From NCBI RefSeq assembly GCF_000511175.1, contig NZ_KI866530.1, forward strand, positions 2,610,428-2,674,427: a stretch of DNA of 64,000 nt. Reading direction: 5' to 3'. This stretch comes from Sediminibacterium salmoneum NBRC 103935 (lineage in GTDB: Bacteria > Bacteroidota > Bacteroidia > Chitinophagales > Chitinophagaceae). Each line of letters starts with the position of its first letter. The stretch's first letter is position 1. The position numbers and the translations under genes were made by a program. Positions 24,726 through 33,648 of this stretch are shown in pieces. The notes under the pieces are model-generated. The model searched no databases and was not told the DNA's origin. It saw only the letters and a list, made by a program, of their open reading frames with translations.

Positions 24726-25709
24726 ATGAATAATATGAGCAAAGGACCTGTTTCTCAGTTTATAGAACACCATTACAGACACTTTAATGCTGCTGCATTG
24801 GTGGATGCTGCTAAAGGATATGAAACCCATTTACTGGAAGGAGGTAAAATGTTGGTGAGTTTGGCAGGTGCCATGAGTACTGCAGAGTTGGGTATTAGTC
24901 TTGCCGAAATGATTCGTCAGGATAAAGTGGCCATCATTAGCTGTACAGGAGCCAATTTAGAAGAGGATATTATGAATCTGGTTGCACATAGCCATTACAA
25001 GCGTGTACCGAATTATCGTGATTTAAGTCCTCAGGAAGAGTGGGATTTGCTGGAAAACCATTACAACCGTGTAACCGATACCTGTATTCCGGAAGAGGAA
25101 GCTTTCCGTCGTTTACAAAAACATATTTATAAGGTTTGGAAAGATGCGGACAATGCGGGAGAACGCTATTTTCCGCATGAATTCATGTACAAAATGTTGC
25201 TGAGTGGCGATTTGCAGCAGTATTATGAAATTGATCCAAAGAACAGCTGGATGTTGGCCGCAGCAGAAAAGAACCTGCCAATTGTAGTTCCGGGTTGGGA
25301 AGACAGTACCATGGGAAATATTTTTGCTTCCTATGTAATTAAGCAGGAACTGAAAGCTTCTACCATGAAAAGTGGTATTGAATACATGGTATGGTTAACA
25401 GAATGGTACCGTGCGAACAGTGGTGGTAAGGGTGTTGGCTTCTTCCAGATTGGAGGTGGTATTGCCGGAGATTTCCCTATTTGTGTAGTTCCTATGATGT
25501 ACCAGGATCTGGAGTGGCATGATGTTCCTTTCTGGAGCTATTTCTGTCAGATCAGTGATTCAACTACTTCTTATGGTTCTTACTCGGGTGCAGTACCTAA
25601 TGAAAAAATCACCTGGGGTAAATTAGACATACATACCCCTAAATTCATTGTAGAAAGTGATGCAACCATTGTTGCTCCGTTAATTTTTGCTTATTTGTTA
25701 GGTTGGTAA
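24726..25709 (+). CDS. Deoxyhypusine synthase family protein
   Basis: This NAD-dependent enzyme of 327 residues is homologous to eukaryotic and archaeal deoxyhypusine synthase. NAD-region motifs are LAGAMSTAELG (46-56), ISCTGANLEED and QIGGGIAGDFPI (241-252). The reactive lysine is K299 in ITWGKL, equivalent to the Lys that forms the enzyme-butylamine imine in DHS. Bacteria lack eIF5A, and some bacterial DHS homologues make homospermidine or use other amine acceptors, so the substrate is open. The second ATG at 24735 (MSKGPVSQF) may be the true start. It stands alone between a minus-strand operon and a strong terminator. Confidence 0.88.
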   Translation: MNNMSKGPVSQFIEHHYRHFNAAALVDAAKGYETHLLEGGKMLVSLAGAMSTAELGISLAEMIRQDKVAIISCTGANLEEDIMNLVAHSHYKRVPNYRDLSPQEEWDLLENHYNRVTDTCIPEEEAFRRLQKHIYKVWKDADNAGERYFPHEFMYKMLLSGDLQQYYEIDPKNSWMLAAAEKNLPIVVPGWEDSTMGNIFASYVIKQELKASTMKSGIEYMVWLTEWYRANSGGKGVGFFQIGGGIAGDFPICVVPMMYQDLEWHDVPFWSYFCQISDSTTSYGSYSGAVPNEKITWGKLDIHTPKFIVESDATIVAPLIFAYLLGW

Positions 25710-25783
25710 GATTGGCATTACCTGGTGCATGTTAAATAAGTGCAACTTGTACTAAGATTTATATAGATTAAAATACGTATATG

Positions 25784-25815
25784 TGGCCCCGATTCATTGA
25801 ATCGGGGCTTTTTTT
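25784..25815. terminator. Intrinsic terminator after the deoxyhypusine synthase-like gene
   Basis: The perfect 9-bp inverted repeat GCCCCGATT / AATCGGGGC with a 5-nt loop is followed by seven T. It is a strong rho-independent terminator. Confidence 0.93.
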
Positions 25816-25830
25816 GCACTTTTTCTTCAA

Positions 25831-25853
25831 TTATATAGCTATAAGCTATATAA
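25831..25853. promoter_or_regulatory. Perfect 10-3-10 dyad upstream of susC-like gene 1
   Basis: TTATATAGCT and AGCTATATAA are exact reverse complements separated by ATA. The dyad sits about 117 nt before the susC-like ATG and downstream of a terminator, in a 260-nt intergenic region with no other gene. It could be a regulator-binding site. No terminator-like T-run follows. Confidence 0.45.
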
Positions 25854-25969
25854 ACACCGTATAATGTATAATCTAATCGTTTCAATGTTTAAACTATTAA
25901 GATTTTTTTAACATTTAATTGAAATTATGTACATTGAAATTCTAAATTCTATCACAAAAACCTAAACAA

Positions 25970-28900
25970 ATGAGAAAAATTTTGTTGTTAATGCTGGGTT
26001 TTATTCTTTTTATGAATACTACCTATGCGCAAAAAACAACAGTGAAGGGAAAGGTTACAGACACAAATGGTGTGGGTGTACCTTCTGCCACTGTTAAAGA
26101 AAAAGGCACTAAAAACGCAGTGAGTGCTGATGGGGAAGGCAATTTTACCATTTCTGTATCTCCCAATGCCGTGCTGCAGTTTACTGCCACTGGTTTTGGA
26201 ATGGTAGAATTACCAGCCGACAAAGCTTCTTCAGTAAGAATGAAAGAAGCGGTTGATAATTTAAGCGAAGTTGTTGTAACTGCGCTGGGTGTTAAAAGAG
26301 AAAAGAAAGCGCTGGGTTATGCAGTGCAGGAAGTTAAGGGCGAAAACTTAACCGTTGCCAAGTCGCTGGATATCAGTACCTCATTAGCAGGTAAAGTAGC
26401 TGGTGTTCAGTTGGTTGGTTCTCCCAGTTCTTCTTTTGATAATGCCGATATCTTAATTCGTGGCGTTACAGGTCTTGGACCACAGGCGCCTATTTTTGTG
26501 GTAGATGGAACTATTACGAATCAATCAGCAGTAATTCTGGACAATATTGAAACTGTTTCAGTGTTGAAAGGGCCTGCTTCAACTGCATTATATGGTCAGC
26601 GTGCTGCCAATGGAGCAGTTGTAATCACTACTAAAAAAGGTTCTCGTAAAAAATACACGAGTGTAGATGTAAACCTGGGTTTAACATTTGAGAAGCTGGC
26701 TTTATTGCCTCCTTACCAAAATGAATATGCAGGTGGTTATTCCTCTTCTTTAACTTCTGCCGGAACTTCATTTGATGCACAGGGATTTTATTTGTTTAAG
26801 TACAACCCTGCTATCCATCCTGCATCTTGGGCCGCATTCAATGGTCAAAGAATGCTGGAGTATGGTGCCGATGAAAGCTGGGGTCCTAAAATGAACGGAG
26901 ACAATTACCGTGCATACTGGAGTTGGTATCCTGGTGCTGAGTTTGGTCAGCTAACACCATTGGTTGCTCAACCTAATAACGTAAGAGATTTCTTTAAAAC
27001 CGGTGTAAACAAAAACAATTCCATTTCATTCTCTTCTGGTGGAGAAGGATATAATTTCAGAATGACTTATGCCAATCAGAACAGAAGCTTAATGATTCCG
27101 AATGCAAACAGAGATCAGCATCAGCTGGCTTTGAATGGTTCATTTGACATTGGTAAGTATATCACCATCTCTACCGATCTTACCTATACTACCAATAGTA
27201 CAAAAGGTAAGCCTGCAGAAGGATATCGTTTAGATGGTTTAAATATCACACAGAATTTTAACCAGTGGTTTCAGCGTCAGATTGATATGAAGCGTATGGT
27301 AAACTACAGAGAGCCGGATGGTAGTCTGAACTCCTGGAACATTGGAGATCCTAATGCAAGTGCAGATATTAAAGTATACGGAAGACCTCAATACTGGGAT
27401 AATCCGTATTTCATGGCTAATGAAGCGTTTTCAACACAGGCTCAGAACAGATTGATTGGTAATGTTGGTATGAATATTAAAATCAACAAACACCTGAACA
27501 TCATGTCTTATGTAAGAGCAAATACTTACAATAATGAAAATACAGGCAGAATGCCAACGGGTGCTTTAACCCTGGATTACTTTGATATTTCACAGGATCG
27601 TTATTCTGAAATGAACTACGAAACCAATATCATGTACAAAAATAAATTCGGAGATTTTTCTGTAGATGCGATGGTGGGTGGTAACGTTCGTAAGAATAGC
27701 TATAGCGCCTTGTCTATGGGTACACAGGGTGGATTAAGTTCTCCTAATTACTTTGATATTGCTGCTTCTATTTCCAGACCAAGTGTTAGCCGTTCTTATG
27801 AAAAGAAAACAGTGAACTCTGTTTTAGGTAAAGCGTCTGTGGGTTGGAGAGATATGTTGTTTGTAGAAGGAACATTACGTAATGACTGGTCTTCTGCATT
27901 GCCTTCACAAAGCAATTCTTATTTATACCCATCTTTAAGTACCAGTTTCATCTTCACAGAATTGTTGAAATCTAGCTGGCTAACTTATGGTAAACTTAGA
28001 GCTTCTTATGCCAGTGTTGGTTCAGACTTAGGTGCACACGCGCTTAATCTTGCCATCGGAAACGGATCTTTCTATGGAACCAATCCTTCTGCAACCATTG
28101 GCAATCAGTTTAAAGGTGGTGGCATTCGTCCTGCTCTTACCAAGGCCTATGAGTTTGGGGTTGAATTGCGTTTATTCAAGAAAATTGGTTTAGATGTTAC
28201 TTACTACCAGAACAACAATACCGATCAGATCTTAGGTATTGATGTAACACCTGCCAGCGGTTTCTCTACTGCTCAAATTAATGCAGGAAACATTCAAAGT
28301 AAGGGTATTGAAATTACCCTTAGCGGTAAGCCAATTGAAACCAGAAACTTTAGTTGGGATGTTACCCTTAACTGGGCTAAGAATCAGAACAGCATTAAGG
28401 AACTGGCTCCAGGCATCAATACTTACCTATATGCAACCAACCGTTATGATACTCGTTTAGAGCACAGAGTAGGTGGCGAATGGGGTATGTATTATGGAAG
28501 AAAATGGAGAACAGACCCTACAACTGGCCAAACTTTAATTGATGCTACAGGTCAGCCTTTGTATGATATTAACGTGCCAATCGGGAATGTATTACCGAAA
28601 TTTACCGGAGGTATGTTTAACTCATTAAAGTATAAGTCTTTTGATCTTACTTTCGGAATTGACTTCCAAAGCGGTGGATTATTCTACTCTGAAACCAGAA
28701 ACTTTAATACAGGTGCTGGTCTTTCTCAGGAAACAGTTGGTAAGAATGACAAGGGCAATGATTGGAGAGATTATCCTGGTGCTTATACTACTGCAGGAGG
28801 TAATACCGGAGCAGGTGGTATCAGAATTCCTGGCATTTTTGCTAATGGAGCATTAGCCGGAAAAGAAAACAACCGCTATATCTCTGCAAGAGCTTACTGG

Positions 28901-29182
28901 TATACTGCTCGTCAGAGAGACGCAAGCAACGTATTGTTAGATGCATCTTATATCAAATTAAGAGAAATCAGATTCGGTTACACACTTCCCGCTTCTCTTT
29001 TAAAAGCGGTTCCTTTTGTTAAGTCTGCCAATATCGGATTCATGGTTCAGAATGCCTGGTTAATTTGGGCTACAACCAAGAAATGGGGTGTTGATCCTTC
29101 CGAATTGGAATCGTTTTATCGTGAAGGTGGTCAGCTATCTTCTACCAGACAATTTGGTTTCAACTTAAGGGCTTCATTTTAG
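25970..29182 (+). CDS. SusC/RagA family TonB-linked outer membrane protein (pair 1)
   Basis: This large outer-membrane importer has 1070 residues. A signal peptide ends near MNTTYAQ (residue ~20). A CarboxypepD_reg-like domain (about 22-105, KGKVTDTNGVGVPSATVKE) comes first, then the plug, with VVVTALGVKREKKALGYAVQ and VDGTITNQSAVILDNIE, and ALYGQRAANGAVVITTKKG at about 205-223. The rest is a 22-strand beta barrel ending in LRASF with a terminal Phe. Together with the SusD-like lipoprotein 33 nt downstream it forms a substrate-binding and TonB-driven uptake complex. No glycosidase, sigma/anti-sigma or two-component regulator is adjacent, so the ligand is not indicated; a peptide is possible. 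Confidence 0.95.
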   Translation: MRKILLLMLGFILFMNTTYAQKTTVKGKVTDTNGVGVPSATVKEKGTKNAVSADGEGNFTISVSPNAVLQFTATGFGMVELPADKASSVRMKEAVDNLSEVVVTALGVKREKKALGYAVQEVKGENLTVAKSLDISTSLAGKVAGVQLVGSPSSSFDNADILIRGVTGLGPQAPIFVVDGTITNQSAVILDNIETVSVLKGPASTALYGQRAANGAVVITTKKGSRKKYTSVDVNLGLTFEKLALLPPYQNEYAGGYSSSLTSAGTSFDAQGFYLFKYNPAIHPASWAAFNGQRMLEYGADESWGPKMNGDNYRAYWSWYPGAEFGQLTPLVAQPNNVRDFFKTGVNKNNSISFSSGGEGYNFRMTYANQNRSLMIPNANRDQHQLALNGSFDIGKYITISTDLTYTTNSTKGKPAEGYRLDGLNITQNFNQWFQRQIDMKRMVNYREPDGSLNSWNIGDPNASADIKVYGRPQYWDNPYFMANEAFSTQAQNRLIGNVGMNIKINKHLNIMSYVRANTYNNENTGRMPTGALTLDYFDISQDRYSEMNYETNIMYKNKFGDFSVDAMVGGNVRKNSYSALSMGTQGGLSSPNYFDIAASISRPSVSRSYEKKTVNSVLGKASVGWRDMLFVEGTLRNDWSSALPSQSNSYLYPSLSTSFIFTELLKSSWLTYGKLRASYASVGSDLGAHALNLAIGNGSFYGTNPSATIGNQFKGGGIRPALTKAYEFGVELRLFKKIGLDVTYYQNNNTDQILGIDVTPASGFSTAQINAGNIQSKGIEITLSGKPIETRNFSWDVTLNWAKNQNSIKELAPGINTYLYATNRYDTRLEHRVGGEWGMYYGRKWRTDPTTGQTLIDATGQPLYDINVPIGNVLPKFTGGMFNSLKYKSFDLTFGIDFQSGGLFYSETRNFNTGAGLSQETVGKNDKGNDWRDYPGAYTTAGGNTGAGGIRIPGIFANGALAGKENNRYISARAYWYTARQRDASNVLLDASYIKLREIRFGYTLPASLLKAVPFVKSANIGFMVQNAWLIWATTKKWGVDPSELESFYREGGQLSSTRQFGFNLRASF

Positions 29183-29215
29183 TAAACGAATTCAGTAAAA
29201 ACAAAAAGACATTTT

Positions 29216-30640
29216 ATGAAAAAGATTTTAATATTTTTTGGTTTGCTGGCTACGTTACAGAGTTGTAACAAGTTTGGCGACACGAATATTTCACCGGCGC
29301 AGCTAACAACGGCTTCTACCAAAGCGCTTTTAACCAATGCACAGCAGGCATTAAGCACTTATGTTACGAGTGCCAGATTAGGTTCTATGTATGTGCAGCA
29401 TATATCTGAAGGACCTTATCCTGGTTCTTCTTTATACAGTGACCGTAACTCAAGTTTTGCAGGCTGGTATACCGGTCCTTTGTATGATTTACAAACCATC
29501 ATTAATTATAACAATGCGGGTTCTTCTTCTGCAAATGGTAATGGTTCCAAGAATAACCAGATTGCGGTTGCCCGTATTTTGAAAGCGTATTATTTCCTTC
29601 AAATGACCGATATATGGGGTGATATCCCTTATAGCGAAGCATTACAAGGAGATAAAAATTATGCACCTAAATACGATAAGCAGCAGGATATTTATACTGC
29701 ATTGTTTAAAGAGCTTACTGAATCTGTTGCCCAAATTAATGAATCAGAAGCAGCTGTTGTAGGTGATATTCTTTTGAACGGTAATATGGCAGCATGGAAG
29801 CGTTTTGCCAATACTACCCGTATGGTGATGGCTTTAAGAATTTCAAAAGCTGATATAGCAAAAGGCAAAACAGAATATGCTGCTGCTCTTGCGGCTGGTG
29901 TTATCACCAGTAATGCTCAGAACATCAACTTTAAGTATATTGCCGGAGACCCCAACAACTATAATCCCTGGTATAATAACTATACCATCAGTAACAGAAA
30001 CGACTATGCTATCAGTAAAACTATGACTGATTATATGGATCCTAAAGCAGATCCAAGATTGCCGGTTTTTGCTGAAACATTGGCAGGCGGTGTAATCAAG
30101 GGTTTACCTTATGGAAGAAACGTAGCGGTAAATATTCCAGCTGCTTTCAGCAGAATTGGTTCTGCTTTCAGAAGCCAGGATTCTCCTCTTACTTTACACA
30201 ACTATGCTCAGGTATTATTTATGCAGGCTGAAGCAGCTAAACTAGGCTATGTTGCCGGTGGTGATGTTGAAGCAGAAGCTAAATATAAGGCTGCTATAAA
30301 AGCATCATGGGAAATGTATGGTGTATTTAATCAGACAAAGTATGATACCTATGTGGCACTACCTGAAATTGCATACACTTCTGTAGATGGTCATAAGAAA
30401 ATCATGACTGAGAAGTGGGTGCACAATTATTTGGCCAGCTATGAAGCCTGGAAAGACTGGCGCAGAACAGGTTTCCCTGTATTAACTCCTGCAGTAGATG
30501 CAGTTGATTCAAGAGGAATTCCAATGCGTTTAGGTTATTCACCAACCGAAGCATCTTTAAATCCGGTTAACTATGCAGCTGCAGTAACTGCATTGGGAGG
30601 GAAAGATGAGAACTATGGTTTGATGTGGTTGGTAAAATAA
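29216..30640 (+). CDS. SusD/RagB family nutrient-binding lipoprotein (pair 1)
   Basis: This 474-residue lipoprotein has its lipobox at LATLQSC (C17). The body has the SusD-like_2 helical scaffold: MYVQHISEGPYPG, KILKAYYFLQMTDIWGDIPYSEAL and the C-terminal TEKWVHNYLASYEAWKDWRRTGFPVL, the most diagnostic segment. It acts as the lid and ligand-capture subunit over the SusC barrel on the outer surface. It is co-transcribed with the SusC gene and ends at a strong terminator. Confidence 0.93.
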   Translation: MKKILIFFGLLATLQSCNKFGDTNISPAQLTTASTKALLTNAQQALSTYVTSARLGSMYVQHISEGPYPGSSLYSDRNSSFAGWYTGPLYDLQTIINYNNAGSSSANGNGSKNNQIAVARILKAYYFLQMTDIWGDIPYSEALQGDKNYAPKYDKQQDIYTALFKELTESVAQINESEAAVVGDILLNGNMAAWKRFANTTRMVMALRISKADIAKGKTEYAAALAAGVITSNAQNINFKYIAGDPNNYNPWYNNYTISNRNDYAISKTMTDYMDPKADPRLPVFAETLAGGVIKGLPYGRNVAVNIPAAFSRIGSAFRSQDSPLTLHNYAQVLFMQAEAAKLGYVAGGDVEAEAKYKAAIKASWEMYGVFNQTKYDTYVALPEIAYTSVDGHKKIMTEKWVHNYLASYEAWKDWRRTGFPVLTPAVDAVDSRGIPMRLGYSPTEASLNPVNYAAAVTALGGKDENYGLMWLVK

Positions 30641-30677
30641 GTTCTTGATAGTTTATGTTTAAGAATTGCTGCTAACA

Positions 30678-30716
30678 AAAAGCCCCGGCTCAACTGAGAC
30701 CGGGGCTTTTTATTTT
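30678..30716. terminator. Bidirectional terminator between SusD 1 and the M28 peptidase
   Basis: The inverted repeat AGCCCCGG / CCGGGGCT has an extended internal CTCAACTGAG dyad and is flanked by A-run and T-run sequences. It serves the converging genes on both sides. Confidence 0.92.
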
Positions 30717-30754
30717 AAGACTTTCAAACGCAGTATGTAAACCTGTTGTTTGAA

Positions 30755-32302
30755 TTATCTTGCTGGCATTGTAAGTGGGATATCACGCTTTAGCATTTCA
30801 TCTCTGTTGGCCATTTCCCAAGCAGTATGAAATACCAGCTTCGCTCTTTTCTCCATTAATTCAAAGTTGATTTTGTCAACGGTATCACCGGGCTGGTGGT
30901 ACTCTGCTTTCAACATTCCATCATAGAAGAATAAAATAGGAACTCCTTTGCGTGCAAAGTTGTAATGGTCGCTTCTGTAATAAATTCTGTTCACGTCTTT
31001 TGGATCATCGTATTTGTAATCCAAAGTCATGTTCAGGTATTTTGCATTTACACTTTCATTAATCTTTGCTAAATCAGAGCTCAATTTATCATGACCAATT
31101 ACATAGATATAGTTTAAAGTATCTGCTGTTTTTCTCTCTGTATCTACACGACCAATCATATCGGTATTTAAATCAACGGTGGTTTTATCCATTGGGAAAA
31201 TAGGATTGTCTGAGTAGTATTGTGATCCCCAAAGACCTTTTTCTTCTCCGCTTACGGTCATGAACACCAAAGTTCTGCGAGGCTTGTTGCCTTTTTTAGC
31301 AGCCGCTGCAAAAGCTTCAGCCATTTGCATTACACCAACTGTACCGGAACCATCATCATCTGCTCCGTAATAAATTACATCGCCTCTTTTACCAAGGTGA
31401 TCGTGGTGACCAGTCATGAAAACATATTCGTCTTTTTTGTCGGTACCTTCAATAATTCCGATAACATTGCTGGTTTCCAATGCAATTGATTTTTTATCGG
31501 CATTAATGCTAAGTTCAGCACTGTACTTGCCTTTGTTAAGGCTGGCCAAAGCGTCACTGCTCAATTTTGACGTTCTTCCGGCTAAAGCAGAAGCAATTTC
31601 TTCAGAAACCGTTACCATCATAAATGGAGCACCAGTAGGCTTGTTCATGTACATATTGCCTTTTGTAGCGGTTGGATTTTTACGAGGGAAATCCTTGGAA
31701 ACTAAAATGATGCCTGTTGCGCCAGCTGTTCTGGCAGCTGTAGCTTTGGCAGCACCTGAAATTGGACTTGGCGTTCTGGTACCAGGAGCAGGAGTCGGTG
31801 CTTTGTATCCGGCGGGTGCACCATCCAGCATCATTACAATCTTACCTTTTACATCTAAACCGGCATAATCATCTAAACCAGCTGCTTTGTCTACAAGACC
31901 GTATCCCACAAATACCAATTCCTTAGAACTGGTAGCTCCGTTGGCGATGGATTGTAAAGACATCATATAGTCTTTGTCCCAGTTGTATAACTTTCCATTA
32001 ACTCTTAATTCAATACTGGCCAGTTCGTCCTGGTAAACATTAAAGTATTGCTGATAGCTATTACCATTTCCTGGCTTTAGCCCCATTCTTCTGAATTCAG
32101 ATTCAATATAGGCTGCCGCTTTTCTTTCGCCTGGCATAGCGGTTTCTCTGCCTTCCATTTCCGGACCTGCAAGAATGGTAAGTTTCTGCTTCATTGAAGC
32201 GGGGGTAATTAATGCAGCAAATTTTGCAGATGCATCTTCTTTTTGCCCGTATGCAATTCCGCTTGACAGGAACATTGCACCGAACAGGATTTTTTTCATC
32301 AT
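30755..32302 (-). CDS. M28 family zinc aminopeptidase with PA domain
   Basis: This is a secreted metallopeptidase of 515 residues. The signal peptide ends near SGIAYGQ (residue ~20). The N-terminal region and an inserted PA-like domain (about 120-260, VMMLDGAPAGYKAP and GATGIILVSKDF) precede the M28 catalytic domain. Metal ligands are in TGHHDHLG and YYGADDDGSGT, with the catalytic and ligand Glu in VSGEEKGLWGS and a further Asp and His in NTDMIGRVD and YRSDHYNF. It probably trims peptides from the N-terminus in the periplasm or outside the cell. It is the last gene after rpiB (11-nt gap). Start may be 32302 or 32299, as two ATG codons are adjacent. Confidence 0.92.
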   Translation of the reverse strand: MMKKILFGAMFLSSGIAYGQKEDASAKFAALITPASMKQKLTILAGPEMEGRETAMPGERKAAAYIESEFRRMGLKPGNGNSYQQYFNVYQDELASIELRVNGKLYNWDKDYMMSLQSIANGATSSKELVFVGYGLVDKAAGLDDYAGLDVKGKIVMMLDGAPAGYKAPTPAPGTRTPSPISGAAKATAARTAGATGIILVSKDFPRKNPTATKGNMYMNKPTGAPFMMVTVSEEIASALAGRTSKLSSDALASLNKGKYSAELSINADKKSIALETSNVIGIIEGTDKKDEYVFMTGHHDHLGKRGDVIYYGADDDGSGTVGVMQMAEAFAAAAKKGNKPRRTLVFMTVSGEEKGLWGSQYYSDNPIFPMDKTTVDLNTDMIGRVDTERKTADTLNYIYVIGHDKLSSDLAKINESVNAKYLNMTLDYKYDDPKDVNRIYYRSDHYNFARKGVPILFFYDGMLKAEYHQPGDTVDKINFELMEKRAKLVFHTAWEMANRDEMLKRDIPLTMPAR

Positions 32303-32313
32303 GGCTTTTTATT

Positions 32314-32769
32314 TTAGTTACAGCTTATTTTATTTACTCTATTTGCGTGTCTTCCACCTTCAAACGGAGTATTCATAAATACTTCAATCATTTGTTCAGC
32401 CAAAGGGAGTGCTACAAATCTGGCAGGAATGCAAATTACATTGGCATCATTATGTAATCTGGACAGTTCTGCAACATCATTCTGCCAGCATATGGCAGCT
32501 CTGATGCCCTGGTGTTTATTAGCGGTGATGGCTACACCATTGGCACTGCCGCAAATTAAGATGCCAAAACCCGATTCTCCTTTTTCTACCGCACTCGCTG
32601 TGGGATGTGCAAAGTCGGGATAATCCACTGAATCCAATGAAAAAGTTCCATGGTCGGTAACTTTGTAACCTTTTTCGGTTAACCAGGATATCAGTGCAGA
32701 TTTATAACCAAATCCGGCATGGTCGCTTCCAATCGAGATGGGTTTGGAAGCATCAAATACATATGGCAT
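32314..32769 (-). CDS. rpiB: Ribose 5-phosphate isomerase B
   Basis: RpiB interconverts ribose 5-phosphate and ribulose 5-phosphate in the pentose phosphate pathway. The 151-residue protein has the family start SIGSDHAGFGYK, the DYPDFAHPTA motif, and the active-site cysteine in ICGSANGVAI, followed by KHQGIRAAICW and NDANVICIPARFV. I chose the ATG at 32769 (MPYVFDAS) because the longer form to 32802 would overlap tatC and adds residues unlike the family. It lies in a CorC-TatC-RpiB-M28 run. Confidence 0.93.
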   Translation of the reverse strand: MPYVFDASKPISIGSDHAGFGYKSALISWLTEKGYKVTDHGTFSLDSVDYPDFAHPTASAVEKGESGFGILICGSANGVAITANKHQGIRAAICWQNDVAELSRLHNDANVICIPARFVALPLAEQMIEVFMNTPFEGGRHANRVNKISCN

Positions 32770-32792
32770 ACTAAGGGTTTTACTTCTTCTAA

Positions 32793-33647
32793 TTAATCCC
32801 ACTCCTTGTCCTCTTCTTTTTCCAGTTTTCTGTATACTTTGGCAGATACCAGTATACTCAATTCATATAATAGGAATAAGGGGATAAACACAATCAACTG
32901 ACTCATCCAGTCTGGACTTGGGGTAATAAAAGCAGCTACAATCAAGATGATTACCACAGCATACTTACGGGTGGCTCTTAAGAAACTTGGTGTAACAATC
33001 CCAATCTGTGTTAACACATGCGCCAGCACCGGTAATTCAAAAGCCAATCCACATCCTAAAATAATATTGGTCAGGTTGTCTAGATAATCAGAAAAAGTAG
33101 GACGGGTAACAATCATATTTTCGGTGCCTAATTGAAAACCAGCTAAAAAGTTGAAGGTGAAAGGTCCCAGTAAAAAATATCCAAAAGCGGCTCCGCAAAA
33201 GAAAAAGAAAGAAACCCAGAAAATAATAAAGCGGGTATTCTTCACTTCTTTATCTTTTAAGGCTGGCTTTACAAAACGCCAGAATTCCCAGAAAATATAA
33301 GGGAAAGCCATGATGATTCCTCCTACAATCGCCATACTGATAGTACTTAAGAATTGTCCTCCGAATGTGGTACTCTGCATGGTTACTTCTACGGGGGGCA
33401 TACAAAGCGCATCGCCAATTCGCAGCCAATGACTAAAATCGCAAAGTGCTTTATAACTTACAAAGTCTTTGTTGATAGGGCCTACAATGATATTATCGAA
33501 AATCCAGTTGCGATAAATAAAAATCACCACTGCCATAACCAATATAGAAACAATGGAGCGAATAATATGCCCTCTTAATTCTTCCAGATGGTCTATAAAA
33601 GACATTTCTTCCTGATCTTCCGCCGCTTTTCTATTAAATAGTGCCAT
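32793..33647 (-). CDS. tatC: Twin-arginine translocase subunit TatC
   Basis: TatC is the signal-peptide receptor of the Tat pathway in the inner membrane. The 284-residue protein has the N-terminal signature SFIDHLEELRGHIIRS, six hydrophobic helices, and FRFVKPALKDKE-like and PFTFNF segments in the periplasmic and cytoplasmic loops. A large insertion between helices 1 and 2 (about 45-100), including a cysteine-bearing stretch, is typical of Bacteroidota TatC. It starts 1 nt after the CorC-like gene. Two probable Tat substrates lie in this window, the Gfo/Idh oxidoreductase and a class V aminotransferase. No tatA is visible. Confidence 0.94.
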   Translation of the reverse strand: MALFNRKAAEDQEEMSFIDHLEELRGHIIRSIVSILVMAVVIFIYRNWIFDNIIVGPINKDFVSYKALCDFSHWLRIGDALCMPPVEVTMQSTTFGGQFLSTISMAIVGGIIMAFPYIFWEFWRFVKPALKDKEVKNTRFIIFWVSFFFFCGAAFGYFLLGPFTFNFLAGFQLGTENMIVTRPTFSDYLDNLTNIILGCGLAFELPVLAHVLTQIGIVTPSFLRATRKYAVVIILIVAAFITPSPDWMSQLIVFIPLFLLYELSILVSAKVYRKLEKEEDKEWD

Positions 33648-33648
33648 G

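Noticed and set aside
31416..31868. 150-codon open frame on the plus strand inside the M28 peptidase gene
   Set aside because: It is antisense to conserved peptidase and PA-domain sequence and shows no family motif.
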